Shown here: positions 17,894 to 26,912 of the stretch, one piece after another | How positions within the stretch are numbered: position 1 is the stretch's first letter | Layout of the letters: each line of letters starts with the position of its first letter | The notes under the pieces: generated by a model | What the model was told of the DNA's origin: nothing | The model's input: the letters and a program-made list of their open reading frames with translations, nothing else | Database searches by the model: none | Made by a program: the position numbers and the translations under genes | NCBI RefSeq assembly: GCF_900184265.1 | Contig: NZ_FXXA01000002.1 | Location: forward strand, 434,001 to 498,000 | Direction of reading: 5' to 3' | From: Eggerthella timonensis | GTDB taxonomy: Bacteria; Actinomycetota; Coriobacteriia; Coriobacteriales; Eggerthellaceae | Length of the DNA stretch: 64,000 nucleotides

Positions 17894-18376
17894 CCCCGCC
17901 TCCTTTCCTTCAATGGCCGGCGGCGATGGCTTCATCGCCGCCAATGATGGGGTGCAGAGTCCGTTCGCTCAACGATGCGACGCCGTTCGCGCGCACGGTT
18001 GAAGCAGCGGCGGGCTTCTGCTTTCAAGCGATCCTTTCCTTTTTCAAGGTGCGCGCGGCACGCGTTTCGCCGGTTTCGGCAACGTGCGCGCGTCGCGGAT
18101 GCGGCAACCCTAGCGCCTTCGGGAGCCTCGCAGGCGGAACGGCATCGTTTCGGGGCAAGACGTCCCCGAAACGGGAACGCGGCGCGGTCGGGCGAAGGCG
18201 CTCACGTCCGGCGCGGATCCCCTGCCGTCCCTGCTTGTTCCCATATCGGGGACAAATGTCCCTGATCTAACACGAAACGACACCAGGCCCCCGTCAATAA
18301 GTTAGCTTTGGGGTAATCGAAACCCTTTATGCGGACAGGAGGGCCGGCTGCCCTTGCCGGCGGCGGCGACAGAGGC
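17894..18376. other. Intergenic control region between xis and the conjugation genes
   Basis: This 483-base divergent gap has no convincing gene. It holds a 10-bp inverted repeat (GGCGGCGATG at 17919-17928 with CATCGCCGCC at 17933-17942) in the xis leader and a short dyad GGGAC-AAAT-GTCCC at 18249-18262 upstream of the XRE gene, a possible repressor site. I could not place promoters with confidence. Confidence 0.5.
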
Positions 18377-18613
18377 ATGGAACACGCGAAGCTCGTGGTC
18401 GTGAGGATGGAGGAGGCGCGGGAGCTGCGCGGCATCAGCGTGGCCGAGCTCGCGCGCCGGGCCTCCATCGACCGCAAGCGGCTGTGGTACATCCTCGACG
18501 GCCAGCGCCAGATGAGGGCCGACGAGTTCGTGCGGCTCTGCGTCGTGCTCAATCTCGGCTTGGGGAACTTCCTCACATCCGAGATGGCGCGGGAGCTCAC
18601 GAGGCGTCGATAG
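18377..18613 (+). CDS. Small XRE-family regulator at the head of the conjugation genes
   Basis: 78 residues, almost entirely one helix-turn-helix (MEEARELRGISVAELARRAS, then KRLWYILDGQRQMRADEFVRLCVVL). It is a paralogue of the XRE proteins at 32.6 and 35.3 kb, sharing the SVAELARR...DRKRLWY core. It is first in the plus-strand conjugation cluster and so a candidate repressor of transfer. An in-frame ATG at 18329 would add 16 residues of low-quality sequence. Confidence 0.82.
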   Translation: MEHAKLVVVRMEEARELRGISVAELARRASIDRKRLWYILDGQRQMRADEFVRLCVVLNLGLGNFLTSEMARELTRRR

Positions 18614-18673
18614 GCCTTCGGCGGCGGATCCGGCGCGAAGGAGTTTGGCCCAGACGAAAGGAGAGCAGCTGCC

Positions 18674-19381
18674 ATGGCGAGCGACTACGGCGACGAGGCC
18701 GGAGAGAAGATGCTGGACAACTTCACCCGCTTCGGCGAGCGCATGGGGGAGCGGGCGATGTACGACCGGGCGAGCCGGATGCAGCGCGCGTTCCAGAACG
18801 CGACGCGCTCGGCCCGGGAGGCGGGCGGAGGAAACTCCGCCTTGCCCGCCCGGGAGGTGTCGCCCGAATGGGCGAAGCTCGACATGGCGGAGTTCCAGGG
18901 GATCGAGGACTACGACGGGATCAAGGACATCATCGAGGGCAGGCTCGGCGCCCACGGCGTCGAGTCGACGTGGTTCCCCGACCCCCAGACGGGCAAGGAG
19001 TACCTGCTCTTCCGCATCGCCGACGCCCGCGAGGTGTGGCAGTCCTTCGGCGAGCTGGCGAAGGAGACCGATGCGGCCAAGGAGAAGGCCGCCGAGGCGA
19101 TCAGGCAGCGGGTGGAGGGGCGAGGCGAGAACCTTGAGGCCTCCGGCATCGAGGCGCGCCGGCCGGCCGAGGCGGAGCGCGGATCCTCTGCGAAGCCGGG
19201 CCCCGCCCACGCGAAGACCGTCTGGCAGAAGTACGGCGTGCCGGTGCTGCGCGACTACCGGCCCCTCGAGAAGAGGGCCGCGCACGCCCGCGCGGCGTCG
19301 GCCGCGCTCGAAGCCGAGAGGTCCGCCACCGCGCGCAGCGCGGAGCGCGGGCCGCGCTTCCAGGAGGTGCGGTCGAAATGA
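18674..19381 (+). CDS. PcfB-like (DUF3801-type) conjugation protein
   Basis: A 235-residue, charged, soluble protein whose middle (EYLLFRIADAREVWQSFGELAKE) and position directly before a VirD4/PcfC gene match the PcfB/DUF3801 group of Gram-positive conjugative elements. PcfB-type proteins help the relaxosome contact the coupling protein. It overlaps virD4 by 4 bases. The assignment rests on pattern and context. Confidence 0.65.
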   Translation: MASDYGDEAGEKMLDNFTRFGERMGERAMYDRASRMQRAFQNATRSAREAGGGNSALPAREVSPEWAKLDMAEFQGIEDYDGIKDIIEGRLGAHGVESTWFPDPQTGKEYLLFRIADAREVWQSFGELAKETDAAKEKAAEAIRQRVEGRGENLEASGIEARRPAEAERGSSAKPGPAHAKTVWQKYGVPVLRDYRPLEKRAAHARAASAALEAERSATARSAERGPRFQEVRSK

Positions 19382-21246
19382 GGCCGGCGCGAGTCGTCGC
19401 GACGGCGGTCCTCTCGGCGCTGGCCTTCGCCCTGGCGGACGCCTACGTCGGCTGCCTACTGTCGCTTCCCGGCAACCCCGCTTGGAACCTCTCCGCCGCC
19501 CTCCGCGGCCTTCCCGCCTATCTCGCTGGCCACGGCCCCCTCTCGCTCGATGCTGCCGCGCTCGCGACGGGGCTCGTGGCCGCCTGCGCCCCCTGGCTCG
19601 CATGGGCCTGGTCGCTCACCCATGGGCGGGCCCAGCGCCAGGGGGAGGAGCACGGCAGCGCGCGCTGGGGCACCGTGCGCGAGGGCCGCAGGTTCATGGA
19701 CCTCAAGGACCCCGACAACAACGTCGTCCTCACCGAGCGATTCGGCATGGCCATGAGCCGCCCCGACCACGACCGGCGCTACGAGCGCAACCGCAACGTG
19801 CTGGTGGTGGGCGGCTCCGGCGCTGGCAAGACGCGCGGGTTCTTCGAGCCCAACGTCATGCAGATGTCGGCCAACTACCTGGTGACCGACCCCAAGGGCG
19901 AGTCGCTCCCCCGTCTCGGGAGCATGCTGGAGGCGGCCGGGTACGAGATCCTCTCGTTCAACACGGTGGACTTCTCGAAGTCGCTGCACTACAACCCGCT
20001 CGCCTACGTCGAGGACGAGGCGGACATCCTGGAGTTCGTCGCCTGCCTCATCGACAACACATCCGGCGACAAGGAGCACGCGGGCGACCCCTTCTGGGAG
20101 AACGCCGAGAGGCTGCTCTACGTGGCCCTCATCGGCTACCTGGTGCGTCACTGCCCGCCCGCCGACCGGTCGCTCTCGGGGCTGGTCACGCTGCTCTCGC
20201 TCGCCAAGGCCAAGGAGGCCGACGAGGACTACAGAAGCCCGCTCGACCTCCTGTTCGAGGAGGTCGAGACGGGCCTGCGATACGTCGCGGCCGAAGGCGA
20301 GGCCCCGTTCGACCCCGGGCGCCGCGCTTCGTACGCCCCCGGCGCGGGCCGCTGGGTCAAGGTGGCCGAGCCCATCGCGATCGACGCGGACTTCTGCCTG
20401 CTGCATTACAAGATGTTCAAGGACGCGGCCGGCAAGACCTTGAAGTCCATCCTCGTCTCGTGCAACACGCGCATGGAGCCCTTCGCGATACCCCAGGTGC
20501 GCGAGCTCGTGCGCTTCGACGAGATGGAGCTCGACCGCCTGGGAGACGAGGGCGAGCGGCGCGCCGTGTTCGCGATCATGTCGGACACCTCGTCGCTGTA
20601 CTCGTTCCTCTTCGCCATCATGATGTGGCAGGCCATGAACATCCTGTGCAAGCGGGCGCTCTTGCGCTACGGCGGCGCGCTTCCCACCCCCGTGATGCTG
20701 CTCATGGACGAGTTCGCCAACATCGGCAAGCTCCCCGACGTGGAGAAGATGGTCGCCGTGGTGCGCAGCCGCAACATCTCGATGGCCTTCGGCCTGCAAT
20801 CCCTCTCCCAGCTCAAAAGCGCCTACAAGGACGACGCGGCGACCATCGTCGACTGCTGCGACACGACGCTGTTCTTGGGCGGCAAGTCCACCGACACGGT
20901 GAAGGAGATCGCGGAGTCGGTGGGCAAGGAGACGGTGACCACCGTCACGTGGAACGAGAGCCGGGGAGCCCAGGCATCCTCGACCCGCAACTGGAACACC
21001 GTCGAGCGCGACCTCATCCAGCCCGCCGAGGTGGCGAAGCTGCCCCGCGACGAGGCGATCGTCCTCATCGCGGGAGCGAGCCCTTTGCGCGACAGGAAGT
21101 ACGACGTGTCGCGGCACCCGAGGTGGCGCTCCGTCTACCCCGGCCATCCGGGGGCGGATTACGAGAGCCCCTTCGACTTCGGGGAGTACGCGGAGAAGGC
21201 GCGGGCGGAGAAGGAACGAGGAGAAGGAGAACGCGCGGAATGCTAG
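19378..21246 (+). CDS. Type IV coupling protein, VirD4/TraG family
   Basis: 622 residues: two membrane helices in the first ~80, Walker A GGSGAGKT (145-152), VTDPKGES, Walker B LLMDEFANIGK, and VRSRNISMAFGLQSLSQLK typical of TraG/PcfC. This ATPase recruits the relaxase-DNA complex to the secretion channel. It overlaps its neighbours on both sides. Confidence 0.93.
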   Translation: MRPARVVATAVLSALAFALADAYVGCLLSLPGNPAWNLSAALRGLPAYLAGHGPLSLDAAALATGLVAACAPWLAWAWSLTHGRAQRQGEEHGSARWGTVREGRRFMDLKDPDNNVVLTERFGMAMSRPDHDRRYERNRNVLVVGGSGAGKTRGFFEPNVMQMSANYLVTDPKGESLPRLGSMLEAAGYEILSFNTVDFSKSLHYNPLAYVEDEADILEFVACLIDNTSGDKEHAGDPFWENAERLLYVALIGYLVRHCPPADRSLSGLVTLLSLAKAKEADEDYRSPLDLLFEEVETGLRYVAAEGEAPFDPGRRASYAPGAGRWVKVAEPIAIDADFCLLHYKMFKDAAGKTLKSILVSCNTRMEPFAIPQVRELVRFDEMELDRLGDEGERRAVFAIMSDTSSLYSFLFAIMMWQAMNILCKRALLRYGGALPTPVMLLMDEFANIGKLPDVEKMVAVVRSRNISMAFGLQSLSQLKSAYKDDAATIVDCCDTTLFLGGKSTDTVKEIAESVGKETVTTVTWNESRGAQASSTRNWNTVERDLIQPAEVAKLPRDEAIVLIAGASPLRDRKYDVSRHPRWRSVYPGHPGADYESPFDFGEYAEKARAEKERGEGERAEC

Positions 21247-21455
21247 CCAACATCATCAACCTGGTCTCGGGATGCGTGACCTTCCTGGGCGGCTTCCTGA
21301 TCGTATGGGGAGCGGTGTCGCTCGGCCTCGCGATACGCGAGCAGCAGGGAGGCGCGTCCATAGCGAGCGCCATCTCGACCATCGCGGGCGGGGCGATCAT
21401 CGTCGCCGCGGCCGTGTACTTCGGCATGCTCGACACGTCCTGGCTCCCGGCCTAG
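21240..21455 (+). CDS. Small two-helix membrane protein, VirB2/Maff2-like
   Basis: 71 residues with two hydrophobic helices (NIINLVSGCVTFLGGFLIVW and ASAISTIAGGAIIVAAAVYF) separated by a short polar turn, the shape of VirB2/Maff2 subunits. It starts inside the end of virD4 and precedes prgI, the usual place for this subunit in Gram-positive conjugation systems. Confidence 0.75.
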   Translation: MLANIINLVSGCVTFLGGFLIVWGAVSLGLAIREQQGGASIASAISTIAGGAIIVAAAVYFGMLDTSWLPA

Positions 21456-21464
21456 GGGGCGCCC

Positions 21465-21875
21465 ATGCTGAGCGTATCGGTCCACAAGGACATCGGGGAG
21501 TACATCGAGAAGGTGGTGGGGAAGCTCTCGGCCCGCACGCTCGCCTGCACCGCCGGAGGCCTCGCCTCGTCGGTCGCGGCGGCGGCCGTGTCCAACCTCG
21601 TTTTCGGCGTGCCCGTGGACGCGGCGACGCTGCCCGTCATGGCGGCCTCCATGCCGTTCTGGCTCATGGGGTTCTGGAGGCCCAAGGGCCTTCCCGCCGA
21701 GAAGTTCCTGCCGCTTCTGGCCGACCACCTGCTCGAGGACGGGGTGCTCGTCTACGCGACGGGATCGCGCCCCGGCTCGTCGGCGGGGCCCGTGGCGTGC
21801 CCGAAGGTCGACGGGCGCGCGCGGCGCGCCGCCAGGAGGAAGGGGGCCGAGCGCCGTGGGCCGGAAAGCATCTGA
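21465..21875 (+). CDS. PrgI-family membrane protein (VirB3-like)
   Basis: 136 residues. The N-terminal half has the PrgI layout: VHKDIGEYIEKVVGKLSAR, a pair of membrane helices, then PKGLPAEKFLPLLADHLL. PrgI proteins are small inner-membrane components that often precede VirB4. The last 20 bases overlap virB4. Confidence 0.82.
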   Translation: MLSVSVHKDIGEYIEKVVGKLSARTLACTAGGLASSVAAAAVSNLVFGVPVDAATLPVMAASMPFWLMGFWRPKGLPAEKFLPLLADHLLEDGVLVYATGSRPGSSAGPVACPKVDGRARRAARRKGAERRGPESI

Positions 21876-24354
21876 CAAGGGCGGCAAGGGCGAGGCCCGC
21901 GCGCGGGCGGCCAGGCCGAAGTCTCTCGAGCGGCGCGTGGCCGAGCAGGAGCGCGAGCTCACCGGCCAGATGGCGCGCAAGCGCAAGCGCCGCCGGGCGG
22001 CGCGGGACGTCTACGCCGCCATCGGCTACGACCTCATGTACGAGGACGGCATAGCCCAGGTGGAGGAAGGGCTCTTCAGCCAGACGATCTCGTTCGAGGA
22101 CATCAGCTACCAGTCCGCGCGCGAGGAGAGCCAGCAGGCGATCTTCTCCGGCTGGTGCCAGCTCTTCGACTACTTCGGGGCCGAGAGCTGCGTGCAGCTC
22201 TCGGCCGTGAACCGGCCCGTCCCCGCCTCCGAGATCGGGCGCAAGTCGTTCTTCGCCACGGACGACCCGGACACGGCCGCCTACGCGGCGGAGTACAACC
22301 GGATACTCAACGACAAGATGCGCGAGGGCGTGTCCAACCTCGTGCGCGAGCGCTACCTCACGTTCTCCGTCGGCGCGCCGAGCGTGGACGCGGCCGTCCC
22401 CAAGCTCGCCCGCATGAGGGGCGACGCCGAGCGCACGCTCGCCAAGATGAGGAGCGCGTCGCGCGTGCTCTCGGGAGAGGAGCGCCTCGAGGCGATCCAC
22501 GGCCTCCTGCGCCCGGGCAAGCCCTTCATGTTCGACTGGGGGGCGGTGGGCGCCAAGACCGGCCTCACGTCGAAGGACCTCGTATGCCCCTCGTCGCTCG
22601 ACTTCAAGCCCGAGGGCAGCGCGACGTGCTTCAAGTCCGAAGGCGCGTGGTGCCAGGTGCTCTCGCTCAACCGCTTCGGCAGCGAGCTCACCGACCGATG
22701 CCTCGCCGACGTCATCGACCTGCCCATCCCGCTGGCCGTCTCCATCCACGTGCAGGCCATGGACAAGTCGAAGGCGGTGGCGTACGTGAAGAAGCGCATC
22801 GCCTGGATGGACAAGGAGATCATCGACGAGCAGATGAGCGCCGTTAAGAAGGGCTACGACTTCCAGATCCTCCCGAGCGAGCTCAAGTACTCGAAGGAGG
22901 AGGCGGAGGACCTGCTCGACCACCTGCAGAACAAGAACCAGCGGCTCTACGTCTACACGGGGCTCGCCTACACCTACGCGCCGACGCGCGAGGAGCTCGA
23001 CGACCGGGTGATGCAGATCGTGGCGACCGCGCGGCGGAACTCCATCGAGGCGGACGCGCTCGACTACCGCCAGCGCGAGGGCCTGAACTCGATCCTGCCG
23101 CTCGGGCACAACCACGTGGAGGTGTCCCGCATGATGACGACCGCGCAGGTCGCCATCCAGATGCCCTTCGCCACCCAGGAGCTCGCGCACGAGGGAGGGG
23201 GCTACTACGGGCAGAACAAGCAGTCGTCCAACCTCGTGCTCTGCAACCGCAAGCGCCTCGCGAGCCCCATGGGGTTCGTCGCCGGCAAGCCCGGATCCGG
23301 CAAGTCGTTCTCCGTGAAGCGCGAGATCGAGAACACGATACTCGCCTACCCGCAGGACGAGATCGTCATCCTCGACCCGGCCGGCGAGTACTCGCCGGTG
23401 GTGGAGGCCAACGGCGGCGAGTCCATCCGCTTCGCGCCCGACTCGGGGACGCACCTGAACCCCTTCGACCTCTCCGACGTGGCGCACCAGTCCTCGGCGA
23501 GCCAGACTGCGTTCAAGATCGACGCCTTCCTCGCGCTGTCTTCGGCCGCCATGGCGGAGGGGTCCCAGGGGCTCCCCGAGGCGGACAAGTCCATCATCAG
23601 CCGCTGCGTGGAGCTCGCCTACGCCGAGTGCGCCGGCGAGGGCCGCCTGCCCCTGCTCGGGGACTTCCACCGCATCCTGGCGGGCCAGCCCGAGCCCGAG
23701 GCGCGCGACATCGCGCTGCGCTACGAGCGCTACGTCAAGGGCGCGCTGTCGTTCTTCAACCACCCCTCGAACGTCTCCTTCGAGAGGCGCGTCACCAACA
23801 TCGACTTCAAGGACCTCTCGGAGAACATGCGCGCGTTCGGCATCATCGCGGTGCTCGAGTGCGTGCGCAACCGCATGTACTACAACTTCGAGCGGGGCGT
23901 GACCACCTGGCTCTACATCGACGAGGTGCAGTCGCTGTTCGGGCACCCCTCCATCATCGCGTACTTCTCCAAGTTCTGGGCGGAGGGCCGCAAGTTCAAC
24001 CTCGTGTGCACCGGCATCACGCAGAACAGCGTCTACATGCTGGAGCACGACGAGGCGCGCAACATGGTGCTCAACTCCGACTTCATCCTGCTGCACAAGC
24101 AGTCGCCGCTCGACCGCAAGGCATGGGCCGACCTCCTGGACATGAGCGCGCAGGAGGCCTCCTACATCGACGAGTCCGTGCGCGCCGGCGAGGGCCTGCT
24201 CATCGCCGGAGGCGCGCGCGTGCCCCTGAAGGACGACTTCCCCAAGGGCGCGCTCTACGACCTGTTCAACACCAAGCCCGAGGAGATAGCCGCGAAGAAG
24301 CGCGAGAGCGAGTTCGCGGAGCGGGCGAAGCGGCGCGAAGGCGGGAGGCCGTGA
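21856..24354 (+). CDS. VirB4/TraE-type conjugation ATPase
   Basis: 832 residues from a GTG. Walker A GKPGSGKS at 477-484 and Walker B WLYIDEVQ (Asp689, Glu690) place it in the VirB4 family, which powers channel assembly and substrate movement. The N-terminal half is the membrane-contact domain. The sequence is intact through the ATPase motifs. Confidence 0.94.
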   Translation: MGRKASDKGGKGEARARAARPKSLERRVAEQERELTGQMARKRKRRRAARDVYAAIGYDLMYEDGIAQVEEGLFSQTISFEDISYQSAREESQQAIFSGWCQLFDYFGAESCVQLSAVNRPVPASEIGRKSFFATDDPDTAAYAAEYNRILNDKMREGVSNLVRERYLTFSVGAPSVDAAVPKLARMRGDAERTLAKMRSASRVLSGEERLEAIHGLLRPGKPFMFDWGAVGAKTGLTSKDLVCPSSLDFKPEGSATCFKSEGAWCQVLSLNRFGSELTDRCLADVIDLPIPLAVSIHVQAMDKSKAVAYVKKRIAWMDKEIIDEQMSAVKKGYDFQILPSELKYSKEEAEDLLDHLQNKNQRLYVYTGLAYTYAPTREELDDRVMQIVATARRNSIEADALDYRQREGLNSILPLGHNHVEVSRMMTTAQVAIQMPFATQELAHEGGGYYGQNKQSSNLVLCNRKRLASPMGFVAGKPGSGKSFSVKREIENTILAYPQDEIVILDPAGEYSPVVEANGGESIRFAPDSGTHLNPFDLSDVAHQSSASQTAFKIDAFLALSSAAMAEGSQGLPEADKSIISRCVELAYAECAGEGRLPLLGDFHRILAGQPEPEARDIALRYERYVKGALSFFNHPSNVSFERRVTNIDFKDLSENMRAFGIIAVLECVRNRMYYNFERGVTTWLYIDEVQSLFGHPSIIAYFSKFWAEGRKFNLVCTGITQNSVYMLEHDEARNMVLNSDFILLHKQSPLDRKAWADLLDMSAQEASYIDESVRAGEGLLIAGGARVPLKDDFPKGALYDLFNTKPEEIAAKKRESEFAERAKRREGGRP

Positions 24355-24758
24355 CGGAGCCCGACGGGAAGAGAGCCGCGGTCGCCAGGAGCGCGGACGA
24401 CCCCGCCGCGAGGGCGGGCGCGGCGGACGCCGCCGACGTCGCGCGCGTCGGGCGGACGGACGCGGCGAGCGCCGGGCTCGTGCGCAGCGGCGAGCGCCGG
24501 GCCTGCGCGGGCCGGGACCCCGAAAAAGCCGGCGCGAGGGCGCGGCGCCCGTCGCAGCGGGCCGGCAACCCGGCGGGGGGCGGCGTCGGAGAAGGCGCGG
24601 AGCCGCCCGGCGCCGAGGGGCCGGCCGCCCAAGGCCGCCTGAACCTGCGGGCCGCCGTCGCGGACGCGGCGGTGCGGGAGGCCGACGAGAGCGACGAGCT
24701 CGAGGGGACGGAGGGCCTGCACCGCACGGGACGGGCCGCGGCCCGTCCCGTGCGGTGC
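24351..24758 (+). pseudogene. 5' part of the NlpC/P60 gene, out of frame with the rest
   Basis: A GTG overlapping the virB4 stop (GTGA) opens ~135 codons with coding-like composition (Ala/Arg/Glu-rich, ending ADESDELEGTEGLHRTGRAAA). After ~24740 this frame turns into Arg/Pro repeats while the next frame becomes the NlpC/P60 protein. The switch coincides with a 40-bp palindrome. It is either a real frameshift mutation, a sequencing artefact, or a recoding site. Confidence 0.55.
24719..24758. repeat. 40-bp perfect palindrome
   Basis: Two 20-base halves (GCACCGCACGGGACGGGCCG and its exact complement) abut with no spacer. It lies exactly where the reading frame of the cell-wall hydrolase gene changes. 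Confidence 0.95.
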
Positions 24759-26116
24759 GAGCCGCATGGCGGGCCGAGGGCGGGGCGTCCCCGGAGGCGC
24801 TCGCCGGACCGCCGCGGGCCGCGAGGGTTCCTCGGGAGGCCGAGGGCGGGGCCGCCCGCGCGGCGCGAGCCGCATGGCGGGCCGAGGGCGGGGCGTCCCC
24901 GGAGGCGATCGCCGGACCGCCGCGCCGACATGCGGCGCGCGCCTCCGCGAGCGGAAGGCGCCCGAAGGCCGGAAAGGACGGGGGCGACGCGAGGCGCATC
25001 CAATCGAGGCGAACGTGGCTCAAGGCCAGGGCGGCGCAGGAGCGCGCGGCGGAGCCCGCCGCGAAGGGCGCGGCCGCGGCCGCCCGGAAGGGCGCGGCGC
25101 GGGCGGCCGCCTCGGCGGCGGCGTCGGCGGCGGGCCCCCTCGGCGGCGTGCTCGCGGGAGCCCTCTGCTTCGTGCTGGCGGCGCTCGCGGCCTCCCAGAT
25201 CGCCAGCGCCCTGTTCTGCTTCTGGTCGGACGAGGCGTCGAAGGCGTCGCTCGAGGGCCTGCCTCCCTACATCACCTACGAGATGGTGGAGGCGGCGCTC
25301 GAGTGCCAGGAGGAGTACGGCCACCCGGCGGGATGCACGCTCGCCCAGATCGTCTGCGAGAGCGGCCAAGGCGACCGCCTCTCCGCCCTCGCCGAGCGCG
25401 ACAAGAACCTCTTCGGCATCAAGTGGGCGCCGTCGTTCCTCGGCTGCCCCGAGGTGGCGGGCAAGAGCTCGTGGGCGACGAGCGAGGAGTACGGCGGCGA
25501 GACGGTGGGCGTCATGGCCGACTTCACCGTGTTCAAGGGGCACCGGGAGTGCGTCGTGTTCCGCAGCCGCGTCCTGCTCGCGAACGCGCGCTATTCGGAG
25601 AACGCCCTCATCCGGGAGGCGATCGCCGCCCGCGACTCGGACAAGATGGCCGAAGGGCTCAAGGACGCGGGCTACGCCACCTCCTCGGGATACGTCGACT
25701 CCCTGAAGGCCGCCATGGACGCCTACGGCCTGCGGCGCTTCGACGGCATGAGCCTGGCCGACCTCGAGAGCGGCGCCGCCCATGGGGACGCCATCGTGGC
25801 GGCCGCGGAGAGCCAGCTCGGCGTGCCCTACGTCTGGGGAGGCTCGACGCCGGGGGTCGGCCTGGACTGTTCCGGCCTCACCCAGTACTGCTACGCGCAG
25901 GTGGGCATATCCATCCCCCGCTACTCCGAGGACCAGGCGAGCGCGGGGCGGCGCGTGCCGCTGTCGGAGGCCGAGCCGGGCGACATCCTCTGGAGGCCCG
26001 GGCACGTCGCCATCTACGCGGGCGGCGACGAGTACATCCACGAGCCCCAGACCGGGGACGTGTGCAGGCGCGCGAGCGGGATCGCGTACTTCACGTGCGC
26101 CGTCCGCTACCGATGA
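24755..26116 (+). CDS. Membrane-anchored cell-wall hydrolase: glucosaminidase-like plus NlpC/P60
   Basis: The 453-residue frame contains an Ala/Arg-rich start, one membrane helix (~130-155), a glucosaminidase/lysozyme-type domain (YEMVEAALECQEEYGHPAGC, KNLFGIKWAP), and a C-terminal NlpC/P60 peptidase with catalytic Cys in GLDCSGLTQY and His in GHVAIYAGG. In Gram-positive type IV systems this protein (VirB1/Orf14-like) opens peptidoglycan for the channel. The GTG at 24755 is only the first start codon in this frame; the true N-terminus probably lies in the frame beginning at 24351, so the gene seems frameshifted. Confidence 0.85.
   Translation: MRAAWRAEGGASPEALAGPPRAARVPREAEGGAARAARAAWRAEGGASPEAIAGPPRRHAARASASGRRPKAGKDGGDARRIQSRRTWLKARAAQERAAEPAAKGAAAAARKGAARAAASAAASAAGPLGGVLAGALCFVLAALAASQIASALFCFWSDEASKASLEGLPPYITYEMVEAALECQEEYGHPAGCTLAQIVCESGQGDRLSALAERDKNLFGIKWAPSFLGCPEVAGKSSWATSEEYGGETVGVMADFTVFKGHRECVVFRSRVLLANARYSENALIREAIAARDSDKMAEGLKDAGYATSSGYVDSLKAAMDAYGLRRFDGMSLADLESGAAHGDAIVAAAESQLGVPYVWGGSTPGVGLDCSGLTQYCYAQVGISIPRYSEDQASAGRRVPLSEAEPGDILWRPGHVAIYAGGDEYIHEPQTGDVCRRASGIAYFTCAVRYR
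24757..24924. repeat. 60-bp direct repeat, two copies 108 bases apart
   Basis: Copies at 24757-24816 and 24865-24924 differ at one base. The 108-base period equals 36 codons, so the downstream frame is kept. They encode the repeated AWRAEGGASPEA(L/I)AGPP in the N-terminal part of the hydrolase. Confidence 0.92.
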
Positions 26117-26130
26117 GACGAGGAGAGGAC

Positions 26131-26904
26131 ATGCAGAAGAAGAACAAGGTCATGCTCGCCGCGGCGATAGGCATGGTGGCCATCGTGGTGGCGAGCACGG
26201 CGGTGCGCTGCTCGGTCGCCCGCACGGCGGCCGAGGATGCCGCGCGGGAGCAGGCGAGCGAGGCCCCCGTCGAGCAGCCCGCCGAGCCGGGCGGCGCCGA
26301 AAACCCTTCAGACCCGGAAGAACGGGAAGGCGAGGCCGGCCTCGAGGAGGGAATCCTCGCAGACCTGCAGGGCAACGTCTGGCAGGCGCCGGGCGACCCG
26401 CGGAAGACCGTGGCGTTCCGCGCCGGATCGTTCGTCGAATCGGACGGCTCGTCGGCGAAGCTCGCCGCGTTCGACGTCGTCGGCGCCGGCGAGGCGGACG
26501 GGCAGCGCTACCTCGACGTGCGGATCGTGCGCGACGGCAGCCCCGCCGCCCAGGCGACGACCATCGTCCTGGAAGGGGCCGACGGCTCCCTCGAGGTCGC
26601 CTCCGACGGGTTCGCCGCCGAGGGGCGCTACGTCCAAGGCAAGGCCGCCGGAGAGCCCGTGGACGTCGCGGGCGTCCGCGAGCCCTACGCAACGCTCGTC
26701 GACGGGAAGTCCGAGGACCTCGGCAAGGCGATCACCGCATGGTGCGCCGCGCACGCCCCCTCGGCGACCCGGGCCGACTTCGACGGCGAGGTGTACCTCG
26801 ACGTCGAAGTCGGCCGCGTGAGCGCCACCTTCCACCTCGACGACGCCGCGCGCACGATCGTAACGGCGGTCTACGAGGGCGGCGCGTTCAGCGTCCAGGG
26901 CTAG
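26131..26904 (+). CDS. Membrane-anchored accessory protein of the conjugation cluster
   Basis: 257 residues with one N-terminal membrane helix (MLAAAIGMVAIVVASTAV), an acidic Pro/Glu linker, and an external domain ending in a region rich in beta-forming residues. The ATG follows GGAGAGG. It lies between the NlpC/P60 and virB6 genes, where Tn916-type elements carry small external subunits, but I see no recognisable domain. Confidence 0.7.
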   Translation: MQKKNKVMLAAAIGMVAIVVASTAVRCSVARTAAEDAAREQASEAPVEQPAEPGGAENPSDPEEREGEAGLEEGILADLQGNVWQAPGDPRKTVAFRAGSFVESDGSSAKLAAFDVVGAGEADGQRYLDVRIVRDGSPAAQATTIVLEGADGSLEVASDGFAAEGRYVQGKAAGEPVDVAGVREPYATLVDGKSEDLGKAITAWCAAHAPSATRADFDGEVYLDVEVGRVSATFHLDDAARTIVTAVYEGGAFSVQG

Positions 26905-26912
26905 GGGCCGGC

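Noticed and set aside
21664-25023. 1119-codon minus-strand frame
   Set aside because: It is antisense to virB4 and neighbours; virB4 has intact ATPase motifs on the plus strand.
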